A stretch of DNA of 9,209 nucleotides. Source: Cyanobium sp. (GTDB taxonomy: Bacteria; Cyanobacteriota; Cyanobacteriia; PCC-6307; Cyanobiaceae). Shown here piece after piece: positions 1-5,640 of the stretch; within the stretch, counting starts at the first letter, position 1; each line of letters starts with the position of its first letter. The stretch spans positions 1 through 9,209 of the forward strand of contig BJHC01000039.1 in the NCBI GenBank assembly GCA_014191535.1, given 5' to 3'. The notes beneath the pieces are model-generated. The model was not told where the DNA came from, did no database searches, and was given only the letters and a program-made list of their open reading frames with translations. The translations under genes were made by a program, and so were the position numbers.

Positions 1-1
1 G

Positions 2-931
2 ATGCCCCAGCCGGTGGATCCCCCTTCAGCCGCCTCCTCAGGCGCCTCAGCGGACGACTCCGGTTGGGAGCAGGCGGATCTGCTCAGCCTGGCCTTCGCG
101 GCGCCGGCAGCCCCTCAGCCCAACCCTCAGCCCGAACCCCAGCCCGAACCGGAGCGGATGGCTGAACCCGTTGCCGCCATTGAACCCGCGGTGGTGCCGA
201 TGGCCTTGGTGCCCACCAGCTCCGCCGTGCCGCAGCGGCTGCTGATTCTCGACACCGAAACCACCGGCCTCGATCCCGACCGCCACCACTGCATCGAGGT
301 GGGGGCCGTGCTGTTCGATGTGCCCCATCGGGCGGTGCTCAGCCAGGTGTCGTTTCTGCTGCCCTGCGCCCGCAACGAGGCGGAGGCGGTGAACGGCATC
401 GCTGCCGCCATCAGCCAGCTCCCCCAGCCCTGGCAGAGCGGTCTGGCCTGTTTCGAGGCCATGCTCGAGTCCGCCGAGTTGGTGGTGGCCCACAACGCCG
501 CCTTCGACCGCCAGTGGTTTGGCCTGGGGCCCCTGCCGCCGATCCACAAGCCCTGGCTGTGCAGCATGGAGGACCTGCGCTGGCCGGCGGAGCGCCAGCT
601 GCGGGCCACCCCATCGGTGCGGGATCTGGCCCTGGCCTACGGGGTGCCCGTCTGGGCGGCCCACCGCGCCCTCACCGACTGCATCTACCTGGCCCAGGTG
701 TTCGAGCGCTGCGGCGAGCTGGAGCAGCTGCTGGAGCAGGGGCTGGAGCCGCGGCGCCTCTACCGCGCCCGGGTGTCCTACGAGGAGCGCCACCGCGCCC
801 GCGAGGCGGGCTTCCGCTGGAACGATCCCGTGAGCGGTGCCTGGACCCGGCGCCTCTCGGAGCGGGAGGTGGGCCTGCTCAGTTTCCCCGTGGTGCCGGT
901 GGAGGAGCTGCCGGAGCGGCGCAGCGCCTGA
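2..931 (+). CDS. DnaQ-family (DEDDh) 3'-5' exonuclease with proline-rich N-terminus and C-terminal extension
   Basis: Predicted 3'-5' exonuclease of the DNA polymerase III epsilon/RNase T superfamily, which removes nucleotides from 3' ends with two metal ions. All three exonuclease motifs are visible: Exo I DTETTG with D84 and E86, Exo II AHNAAFD with D169, and Exo III HRALTD with H221 and D226, so the active site looks complete. Residues 1-78 are low-complexity and include a PQPEP-type repeat (37-51). Residues 254-285 (ARVSYEERHRAREAGFRWN, then WTRR) form a separate module resembling the short 'YxxRxxAKxxGxxWD...W' units of DUF5710-like domains; that resemblance is inference. At 309 aa it is longer than a bare exonuclease domain. 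The ATG lies at base 2, so the true start could be upstream of the window or at an internal ATG (residue 53 or 67). No polymerase domain is present, so a proofreading, repair or RNA-processing role cannot be chosen. Confidence 0.88.
   Translation: MPQPVDPPSAASSGASADDSGWEQADLLSLAFAAPAAPQPNPQPEPQPEPERMAEPVAAIEPAVVPMALVPTSSAVPQRLLILDTETTGLDPDRHHCIEVGAVLFDVPHRAVLSQVSFLLPCARNEAEAVNGIAAAISQLPQPWQSGLACFEAMLESAELVVAHNAAFDRQWFGLGPLPPIHKPWLCSMEDLRWPAERQLRATPSVRDLALAYGVPVWAAHRALTDCIYLAQVFERCGELEQLLEQGLEPRRLYRARVSYEERHRAREAGFRWNDPVSGAWTRRLSEREVGLLSFPVVPVEELPERRSA
110..154 (+). repeat. Short imperfect proline-codon repeat within the exonuclease gene
   Basis: Units of the type CAGCCCGAACC or CTCAGCCCAACC recur in tandem and encode PQPNPQPEPQPEPE, residues 37-51. 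It is a coding low-complexity tract, probably a flexible linker, and a candidate site for length variation between strains. Confidence 0.6.
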
Positions 932-1012
932 TTTGCTTCAGCAACGGGAAGCAGAACCGTCGCTTTGGGGGCCTGGCCTGCCCCCGCTGCATGCTGAGCG
1001 TGATCCCCGCCG

Positions 1013-1273
1013 GTGGCGGCCATGGCATCAACAGCCCGGGGGCACCAACCCAGACGCCTCTGCCCGCAGGCCGATGTGCAGCGCTGGCAGGACACGCGCA
1101 CCTGGGCGCGGCTGATCCGGGAGGCCGAAGCCCTCTGGCATGTGGATGTGCGGGATCTGCGCCGGCTTGGGGCCCTGGAGCTCTCGCAGCTGCTGGAGGA
1201 GGTGCCCCCCAACCTGCGGCCGCGGGTGAACCGCTGGCTGCGCTGCTACCGGGTCACCACCCGGCTGCACTGA
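1013..1273 (+). CDS. Small hypothetical protein, Trp/Arg-rich, start uncertain
   Basis: I do not recognise this protein (86 aa from GTG 1013; an ATG at 1022 and a GTG at 1076 are alternatives). The convincing part is from about residue 21 on: it is highly charged, with motifs such as QRWQDTRTWARLIREAEALW and, at the end, NRWLRCYRVTTRLH. It has regular leucine/tryptophan spacing suggesting helices, no signal peptide and no membrane segment. Codon third positions there are almost all G or C, as in neighbouring certain genes. The first 20 residues (rich in S, R, P) look less protein-like, so the real start may be GTG 1076, giving 65 aa. No good ribosome site precedes any start. It ends 32 bases before the T-run side of the terminator of the opposing tRNA-Pro unit, so the two units converge. 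Confidence 0.45.
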   Translation: MAAMASTARGHQPRRLCPQADVQRWQDTRTWARLIREAEALWHVDVRDLRRLGALELSQLLEEVPPNLRPRVNRWLRCYRVTTRLH

Positions 1274-1304
1274 GGCCGCTGGCCGTGGGCCCGTGGCGCG
1301 CCAT

Positions 1305-1329
1305 AAAAAAACGCCACCCGAGGGTGGCG
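1305..1329 (-). terminator. Rho-independent terminator of the tRNA-Pro transcription unit
   Basis: On the minus strand a 7-bp perfect GC-rich stem (CGCCACC / GGTGGCG) closes a 4-nt loop and is followed directly by seven T (the A-run at 1305-1311 on the plus strand). It lies 14 nt beyond the 3' end of the tRNA-Pro. The T-run exists only in the minus orientation, so the plus-strand gene ending at 1273 would use it poorly. Confidence 0.9.
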
Positions 1330-1343
1330 CGCCGGTGAATGAA

Positions 1344-1417
1344 TCGGAGCGGCGGGATTTGAACCCACGACCCCCACTACCCCAAAGTGGTGCGCTACCA
1401 AGCTGCGCTACGCCCCG
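1344..1417 (-). tRNA. trnP-GGG: tRNA-Pro, anticodon GGG
   Basis: A 74-nt cloverleaf reads on the minus strand. The acceptor stem CGGGGCG pairs with CGCTCCG over 7 bp including one G-T pair; the first pair is C1-G72 and the discriminator is A73, both typical of bacterial tRNA-Pro. The anticodon arm is CCACT / AGTGG around the loop TTGGGGT, so the anticodon is GGG (complement of 1381-1383), followed by G37, the usual m1G position. The T arm is GTGGG / CCCGC with loop TTCAAAT. CCA is not encoded and must be added post-transcriptionally. It reads CCC and CCU, and CCC is heavily used in this DNA. It starts 11 nt after the stop codon of the upstream protein gene and is followed by a strong terminator. 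Confidence 0.97.
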
Positions 1418-1428
1418 GCAAAACGAAG

Positions 1429-1764
1429 TTACCACAGTGCCTTTGCGCCACGGGCACGGATTTTGCCCAGCAGTCGGCCGGTGAGTTGGTCGCGGTTGAG
1501 GCGGGCATAACCGCACAGGCGCAGCTGCCGTGCCAACAGCCGCAGCTCCGCCAGGGGCATCGACGCCAGCCGCAGTTCAGGAACCCGGCGCCAGGCGCTG
1601 GCGGTCATCGGCAGGTCGCTGCCCTCCCGCCCCTGGCGCAGACCCGCCAGGGCTCCGCCCGCCATCCATTCGGGCACCAGCACGAACAACACCGCCAGCA
1701 GGCCATAGAGCTCCACCAGCCCCTTCGGCAGGGGATGCAGCTGGCGTGGCGGCTTGGACTCCAC
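1429..1764 (-). CDS. Conserved-looking hypothetical protein with a membrane segment and SAP/Rho-N-like C-terminus
   Basis: A 111-aa protein read from a GTG at 1764 to TAA; I cannot give it a gene name. Residues 17-34 (LVELYGLLAVLFVLVPEW) form a hydrophobic segment able to span or dip into the membrane. Residues 68-105 are helical and amphipathic, with the pattern MPLAELRLLARQL..GYARLNRDQL..RLL typical of small helix-extended-loop-helix modules such as SAP or the Rho N-terminal domain; that assignment is inference. A stretch of about 33 residues, rich in G, R and S, links the two parts. There is no Shine-Dalgarno sequence at the GTG, and the ATG at residue 34 would cut through the hydrophobic segment, so the GTG start is preferred. 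The stop lies 11 nt before tRNA-Pro on the same strand, so the mRNA and tRNA are probably co-transcribed. Confidence 0.7.
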   Translation of the reverse strand: MESKPPRQLHPLPKGLVELYGLLAVLFVLVPEWMAGGALAGLRQGREGSDLPMTASAWRRVPELRLASMPLAELRLLARQLRLCGYARLNRDQLTGRLLGKIRARGAKALW

Positions 1765-1814
1765 TAGCGAAGGAGGCGGGCTGAAGGGCCGGCCGCATTG
1801 TCCTGCAGCACCGG

Positions 1815-2018
1815 TCAGATCAGGGCCGCATTGGACGGTTTGCCGGGATTGAGTGGAGCCCGCGGCGCCGCCGGGGCCGGCGCTGGTGCCGTGTCACGCC
1901 ACTGCAGCGGCGGCGTCTGGCTGGGGCTCAGCCGCACAAACCAGAACACCAGGGCAAACACCAGCCCCAGGGTGGCCACCATGCCGATGATCACGGTGCG
2001 GTCGGGGAGGGGGTTCAT
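1815..2018 (-). CDS. Small single-pass membrane protein with Pro/Ala-rich tail
   Basis: A 67-aa protein of unknown function starting at ATG 2018. Residues 9-29 (VIIGMVATLGLVFALVFWFV) form one clear transmembrane helix preceded by a short N-terminal stretch containing D6 and R7. The remainder (30-67) is hydrophilic and rich in Pro and Ala (APAPAPAAPRAP), likely unstructured. It begins 10 nt after the stop of the upstream MliC-like gene, which suggests they share a transcript, and it ends 50 nt before the 111-aa protein gene. No catalytic motif is visible, so a tether or accessory subunit role is only a guess. The opposite strand is also open here for about 190 codons, but that frame has no recognisable content. 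Confidence 0.7.
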   Translation of the reverse strand: MNPLPDRTVIIGMVATLGLVFALVFWFVRLSPSQTPPLQWRDTAPAPAPAAPRAPLNPGKPSNAALI

Positions 2019-2028
2019 GGGGATGGTG

Positions 2029-2322
2029 TCAGGCTTGGTCGGTACGGATGCACTGCAGCGTGCTGCGCCCCTGCTCCAGGGTGAGGTTGTCGCCCCAGAG
2101 GGTCAGCAGCATCTCGCCGTTGCGGTAGCGCAGCCCCGGTTCGGTGCTCGTTTCCCGGAACAGGGTGATGCCCGCCGGGCCGCTGATCAAGGACGCCTGG
2201 GAGGCGTTGCGCTCCACCACCAGGGCACCGCGATCGCCGCAGAGAAAGCGTTCGCGCACCTCGTAGTCCTCCCACCAGGGGCTGGTCATGGCCAGCAGCG
2301 GCAGCAGGCTCAGGCTGATCAT
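2029..2322 (-). CDS. Small exported protein resembling MliC-type lysozyme inhibitors
   Basis: A 97-aa protein. The chosen ATG at 2320-2322 overlaps the msrA stop TGA (2319-2321) as ATGA, a classic translational-coupling junction; a longer in-frame start at 2388 lies inside msrA and would bury the signal peptide. Residues 1-14 (MISLSLLPLLAMTS) are a short hydrophobic leader without a lipobox cysteine. The mature part has two cysteines, C28 and C91, flanking a beta-rich region. It ends GLRYRNGEMLLTLWGDNLTL, then STLQC, which matches the pattern of MliC/PliC-type C-type lysozyme inhibitor domains (ARYSDG...LWGKGxxATL...YxC). The match is from memory and partial, so the fold is likely but lysozyme inhibition is unproven. 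An alternative is a generic cyanobacterial periplasmic beta-barrel protein. Confidence 0.72.
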   Translation of the reverse strand: MISLSLLPLLAMTSPWWEDYEVRERFLCGDRGALVVERNASQASLISGPAGITLFRETSTEPGLRYRNGEMLLTLWGDNLTLEQGRSTLQCIRTDQA

Positions 2323-3074
2323 GGCTGGATCGGACTGTTCTCCCCCCGCAGCACGCAGTGGTCGATCGACCAGTCGTAGTGGCTCCACACGGTGGGCGGC
2401 AGCTTGTAGCTGGCGCCCTCAAAGCCATCCAGCAGCACCCCACTGGGGCGGGCGGAGCAGTAGGGGCGGCTGCCCGGTTTGGCCAGGTACTGCTGGTGGT
2501 ACGCCTCGGCGAAAAAGAAGGGCTGGCCGCTGGCGATCTCCGTGGTGATCTCGCTGCGACCGCCGGCGCTGAGCAGCTCCTGATAGCGCTGCCGCGAGGC
2601 GTTGGCCTGGCGTAACAGCTCCGGGTCTTCGACGTAGATCGCCGAGCGGTACTGGGTGCCGGTGTCGTTGCCCTGGGCCATGCCCTGGGTGGGGTCGTGG
2701 CATTCCCAGAACAGCTTCAGCAGATCGCTGAAGTCGATGGCGTTGACATCCCAGACCACGCGCACCACCTCCGTGTGGCCCGTGGCTCCGGAGCACACCT
2801 CGTCATAGCTGGGGTTGGGGGTGTAGCCACCGGCGTAGCCCACGGCGGTGCAGACCACACCGGGCAGGCGCCAGAACCCCTTCTCAGCCCCCCAGAAACA
2901 GCCGCAGCCGAACAGGGCCTCCTGCTGGCTGGTGGTGAGGGGTGCCTTCAGGGCCGTGCCCAGCACCGCGTGGCGATCCGCCGTGGGAATCGGGGTGCTG
3001 CGTCCGGGCAGGGCCGCCTCGGGGGTCACCAGCTTGGTTTTGCTGCCTGCCATGGCCTGAAACAGTCCGAACAC
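2319..3074 (-). CDS. msrA: Peptide-methionine (S)-S-oxide reductase MsrA
   Basis: MsrA reduces methionine-S-sulfoxide in proteins and free methionine, with electrons from thioredoxin. The catalytic motif GCFWGAE is at residues 58-64 with nucleophile C59. The family blocks VGYAGG (78-83), TGHTEVVRVVWD (98-109) and HDPTQ (126-130), and the HQQYL segment (193-197), follow in order. Resolving cysteines are probably among C206 (RPYCSARP) and C240. The protein runs about 45 residues past C206, ending CVLRGENSPIQP, longer than the short E. coli-type tail. The GTG at 3074 gives 251 aa and the start MFGLF, similar in feel to cyanobacterial MsrA N-termini; ATG 3053 (244 aa) is the alternative. Neither has a strong ribosome site. 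Its stop overlaps the next start by 4 nt, and the 84-aa membrane protein gene ends 40 nt upstream on the same strand. Confidence 0.96.
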   Translation of the reverse strand: MFGLFQAMAGSKTKLVTPEAALPGRSTPIPTADRHAVLGTALKAPLTTSQQEALFGCGCFWGAEKGFWRLPGVVCTAVGYAGGYTPNPSYDEVCSGATGHTEVVRVVWDVNAIDFSDLLKLFWECHDPTQGMAQGNDTGTQYRSAIYVEDPELLRQANASRQRYQELLSAGGRSEITTEIASGQPFFFAEAYHQQYLAKPGSRPYCSARPSGVLLDGFEGASYKLPPTVWSHYDWSIDHCVLRGENSPIQP

Positions 3075-3114
3075 CCGGGTTTGTGATGCAAGCGTTCGCG
3101 CGAGCCTAGGGGCT

Positions 3115-3369
3115 TCAGCCCTGCGGTGACCCGGGTTCCAGGGCGATGTGGTTCAGCAGGGTGGTGGTGAAGGCGAACAGCAGAAACGGCAGCGACAGCA
3201 CCAGGATCAGGCCCACCCCCACAAGGGCGAACATCGGCCGGCTGGCCCCCATCAACGCCAGACCCGCCGCCAGGCTGGCGAAGATCACCAGCATCCAGAT
3301 CAGGATCTGGCCGTAGATGTCACCGAAGGTGAGGGTGCAGCGCAGGCGGTAGGGCACACCGGCGGTCAT
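3115..3369 (-). CDS. Small two-helix membrane protein, function unknown
   Basis: An 84-aa protein from ATG 3369 to TGA. Residues 21-41 (QILIWMLVIFASLAAGLALM) and 46-77 (MFALVGVGLILVLSLPFLLF and on) form two hydrophobic stretches, long enough for two transmembrane helices joined by a tight GASRP turn. The N-terminus (MTAGVPYRLRCTLTFGDIYG) is polar. I do not recognise the family. It sits between the ABC transporter gene (99 nt upstream, same strand) and msrA (40 nt downstream, same strand). The 99-nt gap upstream is the likeliest place for a promoter of the msrA train, but I could not find convincing -35/-10 boxes in it. No ribosome site is obvious near the ATG; a GGAGA lies too far upstream. 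Confidence 0.72.
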   Translation of the reverse strand: MTAGVPYRLRCTLTFGDIYGQILIWMLVIFASLAAGLALMGASRPMFALVGVGLILVLSLPFLLFAFTTTLLNHIALEPGSPQG

Positions 3370-3468
3370 GGCAACAACGGCGCTTGGCAGTGTCTCCAGC
3401 TAAGCCACGGTTCGGCGGCTTGTCTGCCCCGGCGCACAGAGTGTGATGGGTGCCGGGCCGGCCCCCCT

Positions 3469-5229
3469 TCAGGCGGCGCGGCTGAGCTGCTGCTCCGCCT
3501 GTTCCCGTTCCCACAGGCGGCGGTAGGTGCCGCTCTGGCGCACCAGCGTGTTGTGGTGGCCCTGCTGCACCAGTCGACCGCCATCGAGCACCAGGATCCG
3601 GTCGCAGGCCGCCGCGGCTGAGAGCTGGTGGCTCACCATCAGGATCGTGCGCTGCCGCTGTTGGCGCACCGCCTCGAGGATGGCGGCGGCGGTGTTGTTG
3701 TCCACGCTGGCCAGGGCGTCATCGAGCACCAGCAACGGCGCCTGCACCAGCAGGGCCCGCCCCAGGGCGGTGCGCTGCCGCTGGCCGCCGCTGAGGGTGA
3801 TGCCGCGCTCCCCCACCAGGGTGCCGTAGCCATCGGGGAAGCCGCGGATGTCCGCCTCCAGCCGGGCCTGCACCGCGGCCTGCTCCACCGTGGCTTGATC
3901 GGCATCGGGATCGCCGTAGCGCAGGTTGTCCGCCAGGGTGGCGGTGAACAGGAAGCCCTCCTGGGGCACCAGGGCCACCTGCCGCCGCAGGGTTTCGAGG
4001 TCGACGCTGGTCACGTCGCTGCCGTTCAGCCACAGCTGGCCCGCGGGCACTTCCACCATGCGGCCGAGGGCCCGCACCAGGGTGGTCTTGCCGCAGCCCA
4101 CCGGCCCCACCACCGCCACGAGCTCACCGGGCTCCAGCCGGAAGCTCACCGCGTCGAGGGCCAGCCGTTCGCTGTCGGGGTAGCGGATGGTGAGGCTGCG
4201 CGCCTCCAGGGCCGCCCCCTGGCCACTGCGGGGCAGGGGCAGCGGCTGGGGCTGCGCTGGCGATTGGATCTGTGGTTGGCGCCGCAGCAGCTCCTCCACC
4301 CGCTCCAGGCTCACCTGGCCGGTCTGGAAGCTGTTGAGCGTGAAGCCCAGCAAGGCCGTGGGAAACACCAACCGTTCCACAAACAGGATCAGCGCCACCA
4401 GGTCGCCGATCGACAGGCGGCCGCTCTCCAGCTGGCCGCTGCCCAACGCCAGCAGCAGCAGCAGGCTCACGGAACTGATGCCTTCCAGCAGCGGGAACAG
4501 GGTGCTGCGGGTGCGGGCCAGCTGCAGGGCGTCGTCGCGGTAGCGGCGGTTGCGTTCGGCGAAGGCCTGCCGTTCGGTGGTCTCCTGCCCGTAGATCTTG
4601 ATGGCGCTGATGCCGGAGAGGTCCTCCTGGATCAGATCGCTCAGCTGGGCCAGGGCCTCCTGCTGGCGCCGCTGTTGTTTCATCATGCGGCCGCCGAACA
4701 GCCGCACGATCACCAGCATCAGCGGGTAGAGCCCCACCGCCGCCAGGCTCAGCCAGGGGTCGATCGCCAGCATCGCCGGCAGGGTGAGGGCATAGGCCAG
4801 GGCCGTGTTGGTCAGGCTGAGCACCGCGAAGCCCAGCAGGCGCCGCACGTTCTCCACGTCGCTGGTGGCGCGGCTGATCACCTCGCCGCTGCCGGTGGTC
4901 TGCACCCAGCCCGGCTCCTGGCGGAGCATGTGGTCGAAGATCTTCTGCTTGAGGTCCGCCTCCACCTGGCGGCCCACGCCGAACACCAGCATCCGCGACC
5001 ACAGCCGCACGGCCCCCATCACGGTGGCCAGGCCGATGATCAGCAGGGCCTGGCGGAGCACATCGGCCACGCTGAAACCGTCCTGCAGGTCGTCGATCAC
5101 ACCGCGCACCAGCAGCGGAATCGACACGCTCAGCAGGTTGACCACCACCAGGGCCGCCATGCCCAGCAGCACCGTGCGGCGATGGGGGCGCAGGTAGCGC
5201 CCGATCAGGCCGAAGCGGATCGCCGCCAT
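3469..5229 (-). CDS. ABC exporter half-transporter (fused membrane domain and ATPase), MdlA/BmrC-like
   Basis: A 586-aa type IV ABC exporter half-transporter in the inner membrane; substrate unknown, with drugs, lipids or peptides as family options. The N-terminal membrane domain (about 15-305) has hydrophobic helices, including residues near 20-42, 134-179 and 246-299, and the cytoplasmic linker. The ATPase domain (about 340-570) shows Walker A GPVGCGKTT (375-383), Q-loop Q423, signature LSGGQ (479-483), Walker B LLVLDDALASVD (499-510) and switch H534. The residue after the Walker B Asp is D504, not the catalytic Glu. Asp at this position is typical of the weak subunit of heterodimers (MdlA, BmrC/YheI, TM287). 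No partner gene lies in this window. ATG 5229 was chosen; a TTG at 5241 is possible. It diverges from the DUF3288 gene 47 nt away. Confidence 0.93.
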   Translation of the reverse strand: MAAIRFGLIGRYLRPHRRTVLLGMAALVVVNLLSVSIPLLVRGVIDDLQDGFSVADVLRQALLIIGLATVMGAVRLWSRMLVFGVGRQVEADLKQKIFDHMLRQEPGWVQTTGSGEVISRATSDVENVRRLLGFAVLSLTNTALAYALTLPAMLAIDPWLSLAAVGLYPLMLVIVRLFGGRMMKQQRRQQEALAQLSDLIQEDLSGISAIKIYGQETTERQAFAERNRRYRDDALQLARTRSTLFPLLEGISSVSLLLLLALGSGQLESGRLSIGDLVALILFVERLVFPTALLGFTLNSFQTGQVSLERVEELLRRQPQIQSPAQPQPLPLPRSGQGAALEARSLTIRYPDSERLALDAVSFRLEPGELVAVVGPVGCGKTTLVRALGRMVEVPAGQLWLNGSDVTSVDLETLRRQVALVPQEGFLFTATLADNLRYGDPDADQATVEQAAVQARLEADIRGFPDGYGTLVGERGITLSGGQRQRTALGRALLVQAPLLVLDDALASVDNNTAAAILEAVRQQRQRTILMVSHQLSAAAACDRILVLDGGRLVQQGHHNTLVRQSGTYRRLWEREQAEQQLSRAA

Positions 5230-5276
5230 GGAGTTCAGCAAGTGCTGCCAACCTAGGGAGCCGAACCCGACGGCCC

Positions 5277-5594
5277 ATGGACCCGCAGCAGCCGCAGTCC
5301 CATCCCTTGTATGCCACCGACCGGGAGCTCGTGGATCAGCTGCTGGCCACCGAAACCCCCGCCGAGGCGGAACTGGTGAACCTGGGCCGCTTGTTGATGC
5401 GCTACGCCGGCTTCCCCGGCGCCCATGACCTCCAGGAGGATCTGGACAAGACCCTGCGCCTGTGGGGCCTCAGCCGCGATCAGCTCAACCAGCGCTGCCG
5501 CGCCATCTGGGAAGCGGGCTACCGCCCCGGTGTGCGCGCTGAGGAGCAGTCCGTCGGCTCCGGTTTCGACACGGCCGACCAGGACAGCCCCTGA
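5277..5594 (+). CDS. DUF3288-family cyanobacterial protein
   Basis: A 105-aa soluble protein of unknown function. The order of blocks [15 protein letters not shown] (9-23), [20 protein letters not shown] (33-52) and [17 protein letters not shown] (54-70) is what I recall of DUF3288, a short family confined largely to cyanobacteria; the name is from memory. It is predicted mostly helical, with an acidic disordered tail (89-105, [14 protein letters not shown]). ATG 5277 is the first start; an AGGGAG lies at 5255-5260, rather far (16 nt) for a ribosome site. The gene is divergent from the ABC exporter and only 46 nt upstream of the trpD start on the same strand, so it may be the first gene of the trpD-carA train. 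Nothing in the sequence shows a metabolic role. Confidence 0.82.
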   Translation: MDPQQPQSHPLYATDRELVDQLLATETPAEAELVNLGRLLMRYAGFPGAHDLQEDLDKTLRLWGLSRDQLNQRCRAIWEAGYRPGVRAEEQSVGSGFDTADQDSP

Positions 5595-5640
5595 GTCGTT
5601 GCCCGCCACTGCTCCTTCTGCCCCACAGAGTCCGCCCCCC

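Noticed and set aside
110..154. Tandem units mistaken for a CRISPR or regulatory direct repeat
   Set aside because: Units are about 12 bp, imperfect, in frame, and encode a proline-rich linker. There are no spacers of constant length.
1028..1516. Open frames on both strands crossing the tRNA-Pro
   Set aside because: A complete tRNA cloverleaf and its terminator occupy the middle, so these frames cannot be genes.
1798..2379. 193-codon plus-strand frame across the 67-aa and MliC-like genes
   Set aside because: The minus strand has better content (signal leader, transmembrane helix, paired cysteines, ATGA junction). The plus frame shows no domain.
3370..3468. Possible promoter or small RNA in the 99-bp gap between the ABC gene and the 84-aa gene
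   Set aside because: No matched -35/-10 pair, no stem with a T-run and no conserved RNA shape could be recognised. The GCCGGGCCGGC palindrome alone is too common in this GC range.
3628..5256. 542-codon open frame on the plus strand opposite the ABC exporter
   Set aside because: Rich in His, Gln and Ala and without domain content; the opposite strand carries a complete ABC exporter with all ATPase motifs.
5230..5276. Divergent promoter between the ABC exporter and the DUF3288 gene
   Set aside because: Position makes a promoter likely, but the 47 bases hold no convincing -10 or -35 sequence on either strand, so no site is called.
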